A stretch of DNA of 14,811 nt from Thermoplasmata archaeon (GTDB lineage: Archaea; Thermoplasmatota; Thermoplasmata; Sysuiplasmatales; Sysuiplasmataceae), in NCBI GenBank assembly GCA_021796175.1, contig JAJYOM010000028.1:1-14811 (forward strand). The letters are read 5' to 3'. The translations under genes were made by a program, and so were the position numbers. Numbering within the stretch: position 1 is the stretch's first letter; each line of letters starts with the position of its first letter. Positions 6,960 to 14,171 of the stretch are shown piece after piece. The notes under the pieces were generated by a model that was not told where the DNA came from, searched no databases, and was given only the letters and a program-made list of their open reading frames with translations.

Positions 6960-8390
6960 TCATTTGATCATTATGTTTCTGAGCCTGATCATCGGGCCGC
7001 CCATATTCACTTCCATTCCCTGCATCGGATCACCCTTCCCGCAGGTACCGCCGGAAAACCTTATCTCCCTGCCGACTGCCTCTACCGCGCCCCAGAAACC
7101 AGGTGTGGTTATCTCGAGCACTGGAGCCCTGACAGGATGGGTCAGCCTGCCGTTCTCGATCATGTATGCCTCCCTTCCCACGTACTTCTGATTGTATCTC
7201 TTGTCGTCAATGTTCCATTCGTTGAAGCTGTTGAGCAGTATGCCGTTGCGGACATCGCCGATTATTTCGTCCTCACTGAATCCGCCTGGAAGGAGATATG
7301 TATTTGCCATCCTCACAAGCGGCTCCACTCCATATGAAGATGCCCTGCCTGAACCGTTTGAACCGAAACCGGATTTTGAACCGCTCTCCCTGTTCTGCAG
7401 AAATTCATTTATGCGACCGTGGTCGTAGAGCACCCGTCTCCTAGCCTTTATCCCTTCATCATCGTACATGTAGTAACCAAAGCTGTTCGGCAGAGTTGGA
7501 TCATCGACAATTGTAACTGCCTCTGAACCAACCACAGCGCCGGGAGAGGAAATAGTCACAAAAGACTTGCCTGCCTGTGACGCCTCCCTCCCCATAATCC
7601 TGTCTGCCTCCATCGGATGGCCACAGCTCTCATGGCACGCAATTCCCGTGACCTCGCTTCCGCAGACCAGATCATATCTTCCACTCTTCATGCTCTTTCC
7701 GTGTTCAAGCATATTCTGAAGGTTCTCTACCTCGAGTTTCGCCCTGTCTTCGACTCCGAGCTTCTCCAGCGCCTCGAATCCTCCGGTATAACCAAGCTGT
7801 CTGTGCGCCTGCTCAAAATCGGCACCCTTCTGAAGCATAAGGAAGTAATTCAGTTCAACCTTGGGGTCCATCGCACTGATTTTCGTGCCCTCGGTATCTG
7901 TGTAATACTTTGTCGTCACCGACTCGTCATAAGCGATCTGCCTGTAACTCTTCAGGGACGTGCCTTTTTCCAAGATCTTGTCCAGCTCAGATATTCTCTT
8001 TATCTTGCTGTTTGTTTCAACACTTTCGAGTGGTATCTTCTGCTCAACCGTCCACTTGGCTTTCTCTTCACTGCCTGACCTCAAATCTGCCGCTGTCCCG
8101 TCACAGGCTCTCGCCATGGACTTTGCAACGGCCGCAGCTCTCCTGACACCCTGGACGTTAAGTATATTGGTCGCCGCAAAGCCTACGCCACTTGCAGTCG
8201 CAACCCTTACAGAAATGCCAGAATCGGTCACAGGCGAAATGACGCTGAGTGATCCGTTCTTGAAGAACATACTCAACTGCTTCGAACGCCTGAAAGACGC
8301 GCTGGCGTACCTGACTCCTGCCCCGGAACAGAATTCGAGTGCCTTCTCGGCCAGGTCGAATCCGCTTGCCTCCTGATCACTTCCCTTCAT
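6960..8390 (-). CDS. tldD: TldD metalloprotease, catalytic subunit
   Basis: A 476-residue member of the TldD family. The zinc-binding HExxxH motif is present as HESCGHPMEADR (His253, Glu254, His258). The third ligand region near the C-terminus, GGTCGKGDPMQG (Cys450), matches the CGK segment of bacterial TldD. Other family blocks are FGYYMYDDEGIKARRRVLYD, LQNRESGSKSGFGSNGSGRA and LNSFNEWNIDDKRYNQKYVG. It works with TldE, encoded next to it in the same direction, to cut flexible peptides in the cytosol. The ATG at 8390 gives MKGSDQEA; the upstream ribosome site is weak (GGCGAGCAAG). The gene is 44 bp after the TIGR00725-type gene, consistent with one transcript. It is intact and of usual length. 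Confidence 0.93.
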   Translation of the reverse strand: MKGSDQEASGFDLAEKALEFCSGAGVRYASASFRRSKQLSMFFKNGSLSVISPVTDSGISVRVATASGVGFAATNILNVQGVRRAAAVAKSMARACDGTAADLRSGSEEKAKWTVEQKIPLESVETNSKIKRISELDKILEKGTSLKSYRQIAYDESVTTKYYTDTEGTKISAMDPKVELNYFLMLQKGADFEQAHRQLGYTGGFEALEKLGVEDRAKLEVENLQNMLEHGKSMKSGRYDLVCGSEVTGIACHESCGHPMEADRIMGREASQAGKSFVTISSPGAVVGSEAVTIVDDPTLPNSFGYYMYDDEGIKARRRVLYDHGRINEFLQNRESGSKSGFGSNGSGRASSYGVEPLVRMANTYLLPGGFSEDEIIGDVRNGILLNSFNEWNIDDKRYNQKYVGREAYMIENGRLTHPVRAPVLEITTPGFWGAVEAVGREIRFSGGTCGKGDPMQGMEVNMGGPMIRLRNIMIK

Positions 8391-8434
8391 CTTGCTCGCC
8401 GGTCCATTCCCATTCAGGCTAATTAACCCTGTTA

Positions 8435-8959
8435 TCAGCCGAACTGCCGCAGCTGAAACTTGCCTGAAGAGTACTCGTTCCTCTTCTTCATTGCCTCTTC
8501 GAGTGCAATGCCTACAGCCACGTCAGGTGTGGAAGCGACTATGAAATTGCCCTCGGACTCCTTTTGCCTGCTGAGAACAACACTGTCCAGGGAGACGACT
8601 GATTTTCCCTCAGCCATTGCAAATGCGGCCTCTGAAAGTGTACCGTTGGATCCGTCAATTGCGATCAGCGCATCTGAGGCGCGCACTATGAGGAAATTCC
8701 TTGCGAAGCCTATACCGGTCGGAAGTGCAACAGTAAGATGGATGCTGCCTTCCAGCGGACTGTTACCGGGAAGCAATCCTATGCAGGTGCCGCCTTCCTC
8801 CTCGACACCCTCGGCCACTGCTTCCATAACTCCCGTGAGTCCACCGCAAATCACAACAGAGCCAGCCTTCGAAAGCAGTTTGCCAACCTCGTACGCCATT
8901 TTCCTGTGTTCCTGGTCAGGCTGGCTCCCGCCAATTACACCAATCTGAAGCTTCATCAT
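8435..8959 (-). CDS. SLOG/LOG-like Rossmann protein of the TIGR00725 type
   Basis: A protein of about 174 residues with the SLOG-family Rossmann layout: an N-terminal QIGVIGGSQPD strand-loop, then VICGGLTGVMEAVAEG (the GGxxGxMEA nucleotide-binding block), TGIGFARNFLIVRASDALIA, and DGSNGTLSEAAFA. The family includes LOG phosphoribohydrolases acting on nucleoside monophosphates, but the function of this branch is not established. The usual GGGxGTxxE is altered here to DGSNGTLSE: the Thr and Glu remain and a glycine pair is lost, so catalysis by the LOG route is uncertain. The start could be the ATG at 8965, 8959 or 8956; AAAGGA favours 8959 or 8956. It is the first gene of the minus-strand cluster, next to a divergent promoter. 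Confidence 0.8.
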   Translation of the reverse strand: MMKLQIGVIGGSQPDQEHRKMAYEVGKLLSKAGSVVICGGLTGVMEAVAEGVEEEGGTCIGLLPGNSPLEGSIHLTVALPTGIGFARNFLIVRASDALIAIDGSNGTLSEAAFAMAEGKSVVSLDSVVLSRQKESEGNFIVASTPDVAVGIALEEAMKKRNEYSSGKFQLRQFG

Positions 8960-8978
8960 ATTCATCCTTTCAAAAATT

Positions 8979-9043
8979 CAATTCGCAGCAGCGTTACCGG
9001 ATTTATAGATAATACCAAAATATTATTTAACGGCAGCGAATTG
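8979..9043. promoter_or_regulatory. Symmetric divergent promoter region with long imperfect inverted repeat
   Basis: The region between the TIGR00725-type gene and srp19 carries two TATA-like boxes pointing apart: ATCTATAAATCC on the minus strand (9000-9011) and ATTATTTAA on the plus strand (9022-9030). Each is followed downstream by the arms of an inverted repeat: CAATTCGCAGCAGCGTTA (8979-8996) and TAACGGCAGCGAATTG (9028-9043). The arms match apart from a two-base gap and one mismatch. A second short pair, GTTACCG (8993-8999) and CGGTAAC (9050-9056), lies just inside and outside. This could be a shared operator controlling both directions. Confidence 0.55.
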
Positions 9044-9057
9044 TAAACACGGTAACA

Positions 9058-9342
9058 ATGCAGGTCAAGAACAGGTGGATCATCTGGCCAGCCTATCTGG
9101 ATTCCAAGCTCAAACGGAAGGAGGGCAGAAGGGTAATTAAGAAAGAAGCGGTAGATTCACCCACAGTCCAGATGATGTCGGAAGCGCTGAAATCGCTGGG
9201 AATAGAACATGAGGTGGACGAGGCTGCGTCCTTTCCATCGAGATGGTACAGGAGAGAAGGCAGGGTCCTTGTCGACAACAGGATGGGCAAGGGCGAAATA
9301 CTCAAGAAGCTGTCTGCCGAAATGAGGAAAAGGAAGAGCTGA
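9058..9342 (+). CDS. srp19: Signal recognition particle 19 kDa protein
   Basis: Binds the tip of helices 6 and 8 of archaeal 7S RNA and primes it for SRP54, for co-translational targeting of membrane proteins. The 94-residue, basic product begins MQVKNRWIIWPAYLDSKLKR, the family's characteristic IWPAYLD opening, and includes EGRRVIKKEAVDSPTVQMM and the later WYRREGRVLVDNR segment. Length is normal for archaeal SRP19. The ATG is about 30 bp from the plus-strand TATA box, so the mRNA may be nearly leaderless. It is the first gene of the plus-strand run that continues with nnr. Confidence 0.93.
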   Translation: MQVKNRWIIWPAYLDSKLKRKEGRRVIKKEAVDSPTVQMMSEALKSLGIEHEVDEAASFPSRWYRREGRVLVDNRMGKGEILKKLSAEMRKRKS

Positions 9343-9365
9343 AAGCAACAGGCGTGTTGAAGCTA

Positions 9366-10808
9366 ATGCTGGACCTGCGTGAATTCAGGGTATTGGATCG
9401 CAATTCGGAATTTTACGGCACACCGGTAAGCGTGCTGATGGACAATGCGGGCCGCAGAGTGGCCGAAAGCGTGCTGCGCAGCTCTGAAGGCAGGCGGAAT
9501 GCAGTTATAGTCTGCGGGCCGGGAAACAACGGCGGGGATGGTTTCGCCGCGGCGTTCCATCTGAGGGGAAAGATGGCTGTGACAGTGATTCTTTCCACTC
9601 CAGGGCAGTCGGCACGGAGTGAACTGCTCAAGTCGAGATTTGAGCTGATATCAGATATCGTCTGCGGAAGGGAGGTTATCGACACCTTCAAGCCGAAAGA
9701 TGTGGTGGTAGTCGATGCACTGCTCGGCTCAGGACTTAAAGGGCCGCCGGAGGGGGATTTTCTCTCCCTGATCGTTCTAATGGACAGGATGCACAGCCTG
9801 GGAAGTAAAGTAATTTCAGTCGATGTCCCGTCCGGCTTTCCCACACAAGTGCACGTGCATCCTGACATTACTGTCACATTCCATGATTCCAAGGATGGGA
9901 TGAACGAGCTCAACTCCGGCAGGATAGAGATTGCGGACATAGGCATACCAGACAGGGCGTTGAAGTTTACAGGCCCGGGTGAGATGGTACTCTATCCCGT
10001 ACCGGGGCGTGAATCGCATAAGGGCAACAACGGTGTTGTCACAGTGATCGGCGGGGGCGGGTTTGCCGGTGCGCCAACATTCTCCTCGATGGCTGCGTAC
10101 CGGACAGGTGCAGATCTTGTATACACAATAGTTCCCGGCAGAAGTTATAATGCAGTCTCGTGCTTTTCACCAAACCTGATGCCTTTCAGGACAGCAGGTG
10201 ACAATTTCTCACCCGCAGATGTTACAACTGCAATGGAGTGGGTGCAGAAATCCGGCGCCTTTGTAATCGGTCCGGGCATGAACACCGACGATGCATCCAG
10301 TTCCTTCATCGAGCGCGTTCTGGAAGCGGCTCCGCGGGCGGCAGTGGTTGATGCAGCGGCAATCGAAGTCGCGGGCCGGAAACTCAGTATTATCGAGGGT
10401 AGGAGAGTCGTGGTCACTCCTCATGCAAAGGAGTTCGAAAAGCTGACTGGCGAAAGCATCAGCGGAGAGCTGGCAGGGAGGGCTGATCAGATAAGTTCCT
10501 GGGCAAGAGAGCTTGGAGTCACAATTCTTCTGAAAGGTGCGACGGACATAATTTCCGACGGAAACAGGACCAAATTCAACGAAACCGGGAATCCGGGCAT
10601 GACCGTGGGCGGGACAGGTGACGTGCTCACCGGGATTGTCGCTGCCCTCTTGTCGAAGGGATGCTCTCCGTTTGATGCAGCGAGGCTCGGTGCATTCATC
10701 AATGGAAGCGCCGGGGATGTCTGTTTTTTGACCAGGTCATTCGGTCTTCTTGCGACGGACGTAATTGAAAGCATACCAGAAGTTCTGGTAAGATACCTGA
10801 GAGATTAG
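9366..10808 (+). CDS. nnr: Bifunctional NAD(P)H-hydrate epimerase / ADP- or ATP-dependent dehydratase
   Basis: Repairs the damaged cofactors NADHX and NADPHX. The 480-residue product has both domains. The N-terminal YjeF_N epimerase (about 1-210) shows GPGNNGGDGF at 51-60, VVDALLGSGLKG at 115-126 and SVDVPSGFP at 151-159. The C-terminal ribokinase-like dehydratase (about 220-480) shows NNGVVTVIGGGGFAGAP, TPHAKEFEKLTG at 351-362 and GNPGMTVGGTGDVLTG at 408-423, which contains the catalytic Asp. The block VVDAAAIE near 327-334 has Ala where a second Asp is common, which may be a harmless variant. The start is uncertain: in-frame GTG 9354, TTG 9357 and ATG 9366 are possible, none with a clear ribosome site. 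I prefer the ATG because the family begins just before the VRALDRN-like segment (FRVLDRN here). It lies 23 bp after srp19 and two bp before the next gene. Confidence 0.93.
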   Translation: MLDLREFRVLDRNSEFYGTPVSVLMDNAGRRVAESVLRSSEGRRNAVIVCGPGNNGGDGFAAAFHLRGKMAVTVILSTPGQSARSELLKSRFELISDIVCGREVIDTFKPKDVVVVDALLGSGLKGPPEGDFLSLIVLMDRMHSLGSKVISVDVPSGFPTQVHVHPDITVTFHDSKDGMNELNSGRIEIADIGIPDRALKFTGPGEMVLYPVPGRESHKGNNGVVTVIGGGGFAGAPTFSSMAAYRTGADLVYTIVPGRSYNAVSCFSPNLMPFRTAGDNFSPADVTTAMEWVQKSGAFVIGPGMNTDDASSSFIERVLEAAPRAAVVDAAAIEVAGRKLSIIEGRRVVVTPHAKEFEKLTGESISGELAGRADQISSWARELGVTILLKGATDIISDGNRTKFNETGNPGMTVGGTGDVLTGIVAALLSKGCSPFDAARLGAFINGSAGDVCFLTRSFGLLATDVIESIPEVLVRYLRD

Positions 10809-10810
10809 GC

Positions 10811-11476
10811 ATGAAGAGATATGCAGTAATATCGGACATCCATTCAAACCACGTCGCGTTAATGAGGGTGCTGGAGGAGATTGATATGGAGGGTGTGGAT
10901 GAAATTCTCTGTGCCGGCGACATAGTTGGTTACAATTCTCAGCCAAACCAGGTGATTGACGAATTCAGAAAGAGGCACATTACCTCGATAATGGGAAATC
11001 ATGATGCTGCAGCGATTTCTCCAAACCTCGGATCCAGGATGAACTCGCTTGCATCTGAGGTAATACGATGGACGCAGCATCAGCTGTCACCTGACAATGC
11101 GCATTTTATTGCATCACTGGGAACATCTTTACTGCTGGATGAATTGGCAATATATCATGGCTCACCGCTCGACCCTGATGAGTATGTGTATGAAGAGCAG
11201 GTCGATGAGAAGCTGGCGCTCGTTTCAGGTAAAGACGTTACAGTAATGGGACATACACATGTGCCTTTCGTCAAGAGAATATCCGGTGCGGTTGTAATCA
11301 ATCCAGGCTCTGTCGGACAGCCCAGAGACGGAGACGCAAGGGCTTCTTTTGCTATATTGCGCGGCAAAGCGGCAACCATTACCCGGGTACATTACGACAT
11401 CGAATCTATTGTGTCTGCTAACATTTCAGCGGGGCTGCCTCTTCCTCTTTCTGAAAGGCTGCGGTGGGGGGTTTAG
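10811..11476 (+). CDS. Calcineurin-like metallophosphoesterase, YfcE/ApaH-like class
   Basis: A 221-residue two-metal phosphoesterase. The ordered metal ligand motifs are all present: DIHSN (Asp9, His11), GDIVGY, GNHD, YHGS, GHTHVP and the NPGSVGQPRDGD block that marks the YfcE/MJ0936 subgroup. Members hydrolyse phosphodiesters in vitro; the physiological substrate is mostly unknown. The ATG follows the nnr stop by two bases, and the end overlaps the next phosphoesterase by 13 bp, so this is a tightly packed operon. Confidence 0.9.
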   Translation: MKRYAVISDIHSNHVALMRVLEEIDMEGVDEILCAGDIVGYNSQPNQVIDEFRKRHITSIMGNHDAAAISPNLGSRMNSLASEVIRWTQHQLSPDNAHFIASLGTSLLLDELAIYHGSPLDPDEYVYEEQVDEKLALVSGKDVTVMGHTHVPFVKRISGAVVINPGSVGQPRDGDARASFAILRGKAATITRVHYDIESIVSANISAGLPLPLSERLRWGV

Positions 11477-12225
11477 GAATAGGCATCGCGTTTGCGCCAA
11501 TAGCCGGGCATCCCGCACTCCTTATTGGCGGCAAAGAGCCAGCTGTTGTCATTGCGGATCTGCATCTGGGTTACAGTGATGAACTGGAAGACAAAGGAAT
11601 GTTCATTGGCAAGCAATCTGAACAGATGCTTGCAGAACTTGAGTTGATTTCATCGAGGGCAGGCAGACTGATCATGCTCGGTGACCTGAAGCACGCAATC
11701 GGCTACACGCGCAGGAGGAGCGACCTGCCTGCTTTCATGGCCGAGCTTATGACATATTATGAGAGGGTTGATGTTGTCCCCGGCAACCATGACGGCATGA
11801 TATCCCGCTCCTTGCCGCAGCGTGTTATGCTCCACAGCACTGAAGGTTTTGCAGATGGTGAAGTCTCGTACTGCCACGGGCATGCCTGGCCGGCCAGTGA
11901 GCTTATGAAATCCAGGCTGCTGGTCATGGGACATGTTCATCCTGCGGTCAGATTCGTCGACTCACTTGGCAACAGATATGTAGAGAAGTGCTGGCTCCGG
12001 GTACCGTTCAGAAAGGAGGATCCCGAAGGCAGATACGGAAGTCTGCCAGCCGAGATGATTGTGATTCCGGCATTCAACCCGCTCCTGACCGGCACTCCAG
12101 TGAACACAAAGCAGGGCAAGGGTCTTGGCCCGATATTGAAGGAGGGTCTCGTCCGACTCACGAAAGGCAGGATTTATCTTCTGGACGGCACCTATCTGGG
12201 AACTGTTTCCGAAAACGCCCAGTAG
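11464..12225 (+). CDS. Calcineurin-like metallophosphoesterase, PdeM/MJ0037-like class
   Basis: A 253-residue phosphoesterase of a different subfamily from its upstream neighbour. The motifs are DLHLGYSDELEDKG, GDLKHAIGY, GNHDGM, HGHAWP and GHVHPAVRF. The pattern DLHLG...GDLKH...GNHD...HGH...GHxHP matches archaeal homologues of PdeM (ligase-associated DNA damage nuclease, also near Lhr helicases in bacteria), though neither Lhr nor a ligase is in this window. The start is the GTG at 11464, the only reasonable start before the first motif; it overlaps the previous gene by 13 bp. AAAGG in that gene's end (11451-11455) could serve as its ribosome site. The C-terminal third (GTPVNTKQGKGLGPILKEGL) is less conserved and its role is unknown. 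Confidence 0.87.
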   Translation: MGGLGIGIAFAPIAGHPALLIGGKEPAVVIADLHLGYSDELEDKGMFIGKQSEQMLAELELISSRAGRLIMLGDLKHAIGYTRRRSDLPAFMAELMTYYERVDVVPGNHDGMISRSLPQRVMLHSTEGFADGEVSYCHGHAWPASELMKSRLLVMGHVHPAVRFVDSLGNRYVEKCWLRVPFRKEDPEGRYGSLPAEMIVIPAFNPLLTGTPVNTKQGKGLGPILKEGLVRLTKGRIYLLDGTYLGTVSENAQ

Positions 12226-12226
12226 C

Positions 12227-12237
12227 ATTATTTATTC
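12227..12237 (+). promoter_or_regulatory. Possible TATA box of the zinc-cluster gene
   Basis: ATTATTTATTC lies just after the previous stop and about 25 bp before the GTG at 12257. If used, initiation would fall on the start codon and the mRNA would be leaderless with a GTG start. There is no ribosome binding site before the GTG, which fits. Confidence 0.4.
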
Positions 12238-12256
12238 GTCTGATGATCAGGCGGCC

Positions 12257-12874
12257 GTGACTTCGGCAGACTGGAATGGCGACCCGCAGGGTTCTTTGCC
12301 ATCCAGATTTGGATTCCTGACGGATCTTCTGGAAAACAGCCGCATGACAGTAATGCGCATGAAGTCACTCTTAACACGAAAAGGTGTCGTAGTCAAAGGA
12401 GATATCAGCCGGAGTTGCGTAGTTTGCATGAACCCTCTTGACGGTACGACATTCACCTATGCATGCACTTGCGGTGCTTCATACCATTCAGGTTGCTCTA
12501 TGTTCAGCAAGGCATGCATCAGGTGCGATGCTCCCGTCGCGCTGGAAAGCGGGACGCATAACTGTATGTGGCTTCCCAAGATACCTGTTTTCGGGAACGG
12601 TATCGACGAATCGCTCGTCTCCGGGTTCAGGTGCATGTACTGCGATTCGGCAGTGAGTGCTGAAGATGCTTTTTGTCCGTTGTGCGGTTTTCATCTTCTG
12701 ACGGTCAACGGCTTCATCTGCGAGCTGTGTCACTGCCAGGTTTCTCCTGGAAGCTGTTTCTGCCACCACTGCGGCACCTATTTTTCTGCGGAACAGAGGA
12801 TGCTTTCCCAGTGCCCTTGCTGTCAGCTTGTAATGGAGGAAGGTGAAGAGTGCATTTGTGGCTTCAGGCAGTAG
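12257..12874 (+). CDS. Cysteine-rich protein: C4HC3 RING/PHD-like cluster followed by three zinc ribbons
   Basis: A 205-residue protein that I do not recognise as a named family. Residues 1-50 are charged, mostly helical and not similar to anything I know. Residues 54-90 hold C-x2-C-x12-C-x1-C-x4-H-x2-C-x6-C-x2-C (Cys54, 57, 70, 72, His77, Cys80, 87, 90), the C4HC3 cross-brace order of RINGv/PHD fingers. Then come zinc ribbons at Cys126/129/140/143 and Cys155/158/169/172, both C-x2-C-x10-C-x2-C, and a shorter third at Cys186/189/199/201. Double-zinc-ribbon proteins are common in archaea, often as undefined adaptors. The RING-like order is unusual. The start is a GTG; an in-frame ATG at 12344 would remove the first 29 residues. 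It sits between phosphoesterases and ftsZ. Function is unknown; ubiquitin-like ligase, transcription factor and membrane-tethered adaptor are all guesses. Confidence 0.8.
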   Translation: MTSADWNGDPQGSLPSRFGFLTDLLENSRMTVMRMKSLLTRKGVVVKGDISRSCVVCMNPLDGTTFTYACTCGASYHSGCSMFSKACIRCDAPVALESGTHNCMWLPKIPVFGNGIDESLVSGFRCMYCDSAVSAEDAFCPLCGFHLLTVNGFICELCHCQVSPGSCFCHHCGTYFSAEQRMLSQCPCCQLVMEEGEECICGFRQ

Positions 12875-12947
12875 GGCGGGATTATACTCACTGCTCTATA
12901 TTCTGCTGCAGCACTGCCTTGAACCGGAATGATGTATAACAGTCATC

Positions 12948-13019
12948 TGTCAGACAAATATCTGACAATTTTGTTTTTGATTTACATGATATTTTGATAA
13001 TTTTCACTTTTGTCTGACG
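12948..13019. repeat. Three TGTCWGACA-like elements upstream of ftsZ
   Basis: TGTCAGACA (12948-12956), TATCTGACA (12959-12967) and TGTCTGACG (13011-13019) share the consensus TGTCWGACA, with one mismatch each in the second and third copies. The first two are spaced so that they also form a wider dyad (TGTCAGA-6-TCTGACA). The third ends two bases before the promoter's TAAGG. Their position fits a regulator binding site for ftsZ. Confidence 0.5.
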
Positions 13020-13020
13020 G

Positions 13021-13078
13021 TAAGGTTTTAAATATCTAGCCGGTATTATCTGATATCTGCACTCAATTAGGGATGGGA
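13021..13078 (+). promoter_or_regulatory. Promoter and ribosome binding site of ftsZ
   Basis: TAAGGTTTTAAATA (13021-13034) is a BRE/TATA-like box. Initiation near 13056-13060 would give a leader of about 25 nt containing GGGATGGG (13070-13077) five bases before the ATG. The rest of the 208-bp gap from 12875 is AT-rich (12960-13010) with the repeated elements above and no sign of a gene. Confidence 0.6.
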
Positions 13079-13082
13079 ACCG

Positions 13083-14171
13083 ATGAAGTCAATCGTTGAG
13101 GACGTACTGAGCGAGAAACCTGTACCTCCGGATAGTCTTGGTATGGATGCGACAGATGAAGAGCTGATGCAGCTCGTAGAGTCACTCCGTGTCAAGATAA
13201 GCATCTTCGGATGCGGTGGTGGAGGATCGAACACGATAAGGAGACTTAACCAGTCCGGCATATTCGGCGCTTCGCTGATAGCTGCGAATACGGATGCCAG
13301 ACATCTGCTGCTGCTTAACGCGCCGCATAAGGTGCTGCTTGGCAGAAGGCTAACACGGGGACTTGGTGCAGGTGCTATACCGGAGATCGGCGGTCAGGCT
13401 GCGGACGAAGCGAGGGATGATATAGGCAAGTACGTGAGAAGCAACGATATTGTATTCGTGACGGCCGGCATGGGTGGAGGCACAGGCACCGGTTCAATAC
13501 CGGTCGTTGCAGAAATTGCAAAGGAAAGCAGAGCACTCGTCATGGCGGTTGTCACCCTGCCCTTCAAAGCGGAGGGTGCACTGCGGATGCATAATGCACT
13601 GAGGGGCCTCGAAAGGCTGCGAACCTATGCAGACACAACTGTAGTAATTCCAAATGACAAACTGCTGGAAATTGTCCCTAGACTTCCGCTTGATGCTGCA
13701 TTCAGGGTAGCGGATGAAGTTCTTGCCCAGTGTATAAAAGGTATTACAGAGATTGTAACGAAGCCCGGGCTGGTTAACATAGACTTTGCCGACATAAAGA
13801 CAATCATGAGCTCAGGAGGCGTTGCGATGATTGGCATGGGCGAATCTAGCGGTGCCAGAGACGATCGCGTGGAAGAGGCACTTAGGCAGGCGCTCACATC
13901 GCCGCTGCTCGGCGATATGGATATAAAGGAGGCAAAGGGAGCACTCATAAGGGTCGTTGGAGGCAACGACATGTCGCTCAAGGAGGCGGAGAGGGTAGTG
14001 GAGGCAGCCTCTGCAATGATGGGCCCGAAGGCAAGAATAATATGGGGCTGCAGTGTCGAGCCGGAGTCAGACGGCAAGATAAAGGTTCTGGTAGTGATAA
14101 CCGGCGTCAGGTCAGCTTTCATGCTGCCGCAGGGAGAGGGTTCAGAGAAGGCAATCGACTTTATACGTTGA
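13083..14171 (+). CDS. ftsZ: Cell division GTPase FtsZ
   Basis: Tubulin-like GTPase that polymerises into the division ring. The 362-residue product has the nucleotide-binding GCGGGGSN (43-50), AANTDARHL, the tubulin signature AGMGGGTGTGSIP (G-box at about 131-137), the PLDAAFRVADEVL helix, and the synergy loop VNIDFADIKTIMSSGG (Asp residues at 234 and 237) that completes the GTPase site of the neighbour subunit. A 35-residue acidic N-terminal extension precedes the fold (EDVLSEKPVPPDSLGMDATD). The C-terminal tail after the core is very short and shows no bacterial FtsA/ZipA-type peptide, as is common in archaea. FtsZ1 versus FtsZ2 could not be decided by eye. The gene has its own promoter, and its stop overlaps the start of the RNase P gene. 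Confidence 0.97.
   Translation: MKSIVEDVLSEKPVPPDSLGMDATDEELMQLVESLRVKISIFGCGGGGSNTIRRLNQSGIFGASLIAANTDARHLLLLNAPHKVLLGRRLTRGLGAGAIPEIGGQAADEARDDIGKYVRSNDIVFVTAGMGGGTGTGSIPVVAEIAKESRALVMAVVTLPFKAEGALRMHNALRGLERLRTYADTTVVIPNDKLLEIVPRLPLDAAFRVADEVLAQCIKGITEIVTKPGLVNIDFADIKTIMSSGGVAMIGMGESSGARDDRVEEALRQALTSPLLGDMDIKEAKGALIRVVGGNDMSLKEAERVVEAASAMMGPKARIIWGCSVEPESDGKIKVLVVITGVRSAFMLPQGEGSEKAIDFIR

Noticed and set aside
9243..9365. Upstream extension of the nnr gene overlapping srp19
   Set aside because: The frame is open but the sequence (glutamine- and arginine-rich) is a shadow of srp19 and unlike the family N-terminus.
12866..12919. AGGCAGT/ACTGCCT inverted repeat with an inner TGCTGCAGCA palindrome after the zinc-cluster gene, as a terminator or RNA element
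   Set aside because: Arms are only seven bp with a 40-base loop and no T-run follows; part of one arm is the end of the coding sequence. Probably chance.
12875..13082. Replication origin or small RNA gene in the AT-rich gap before ftsZ
   Set aside because: No origin recognition boxes, long stem or second promoter were recognised; the repeats are better explained as regulatory sites of ftsZ.
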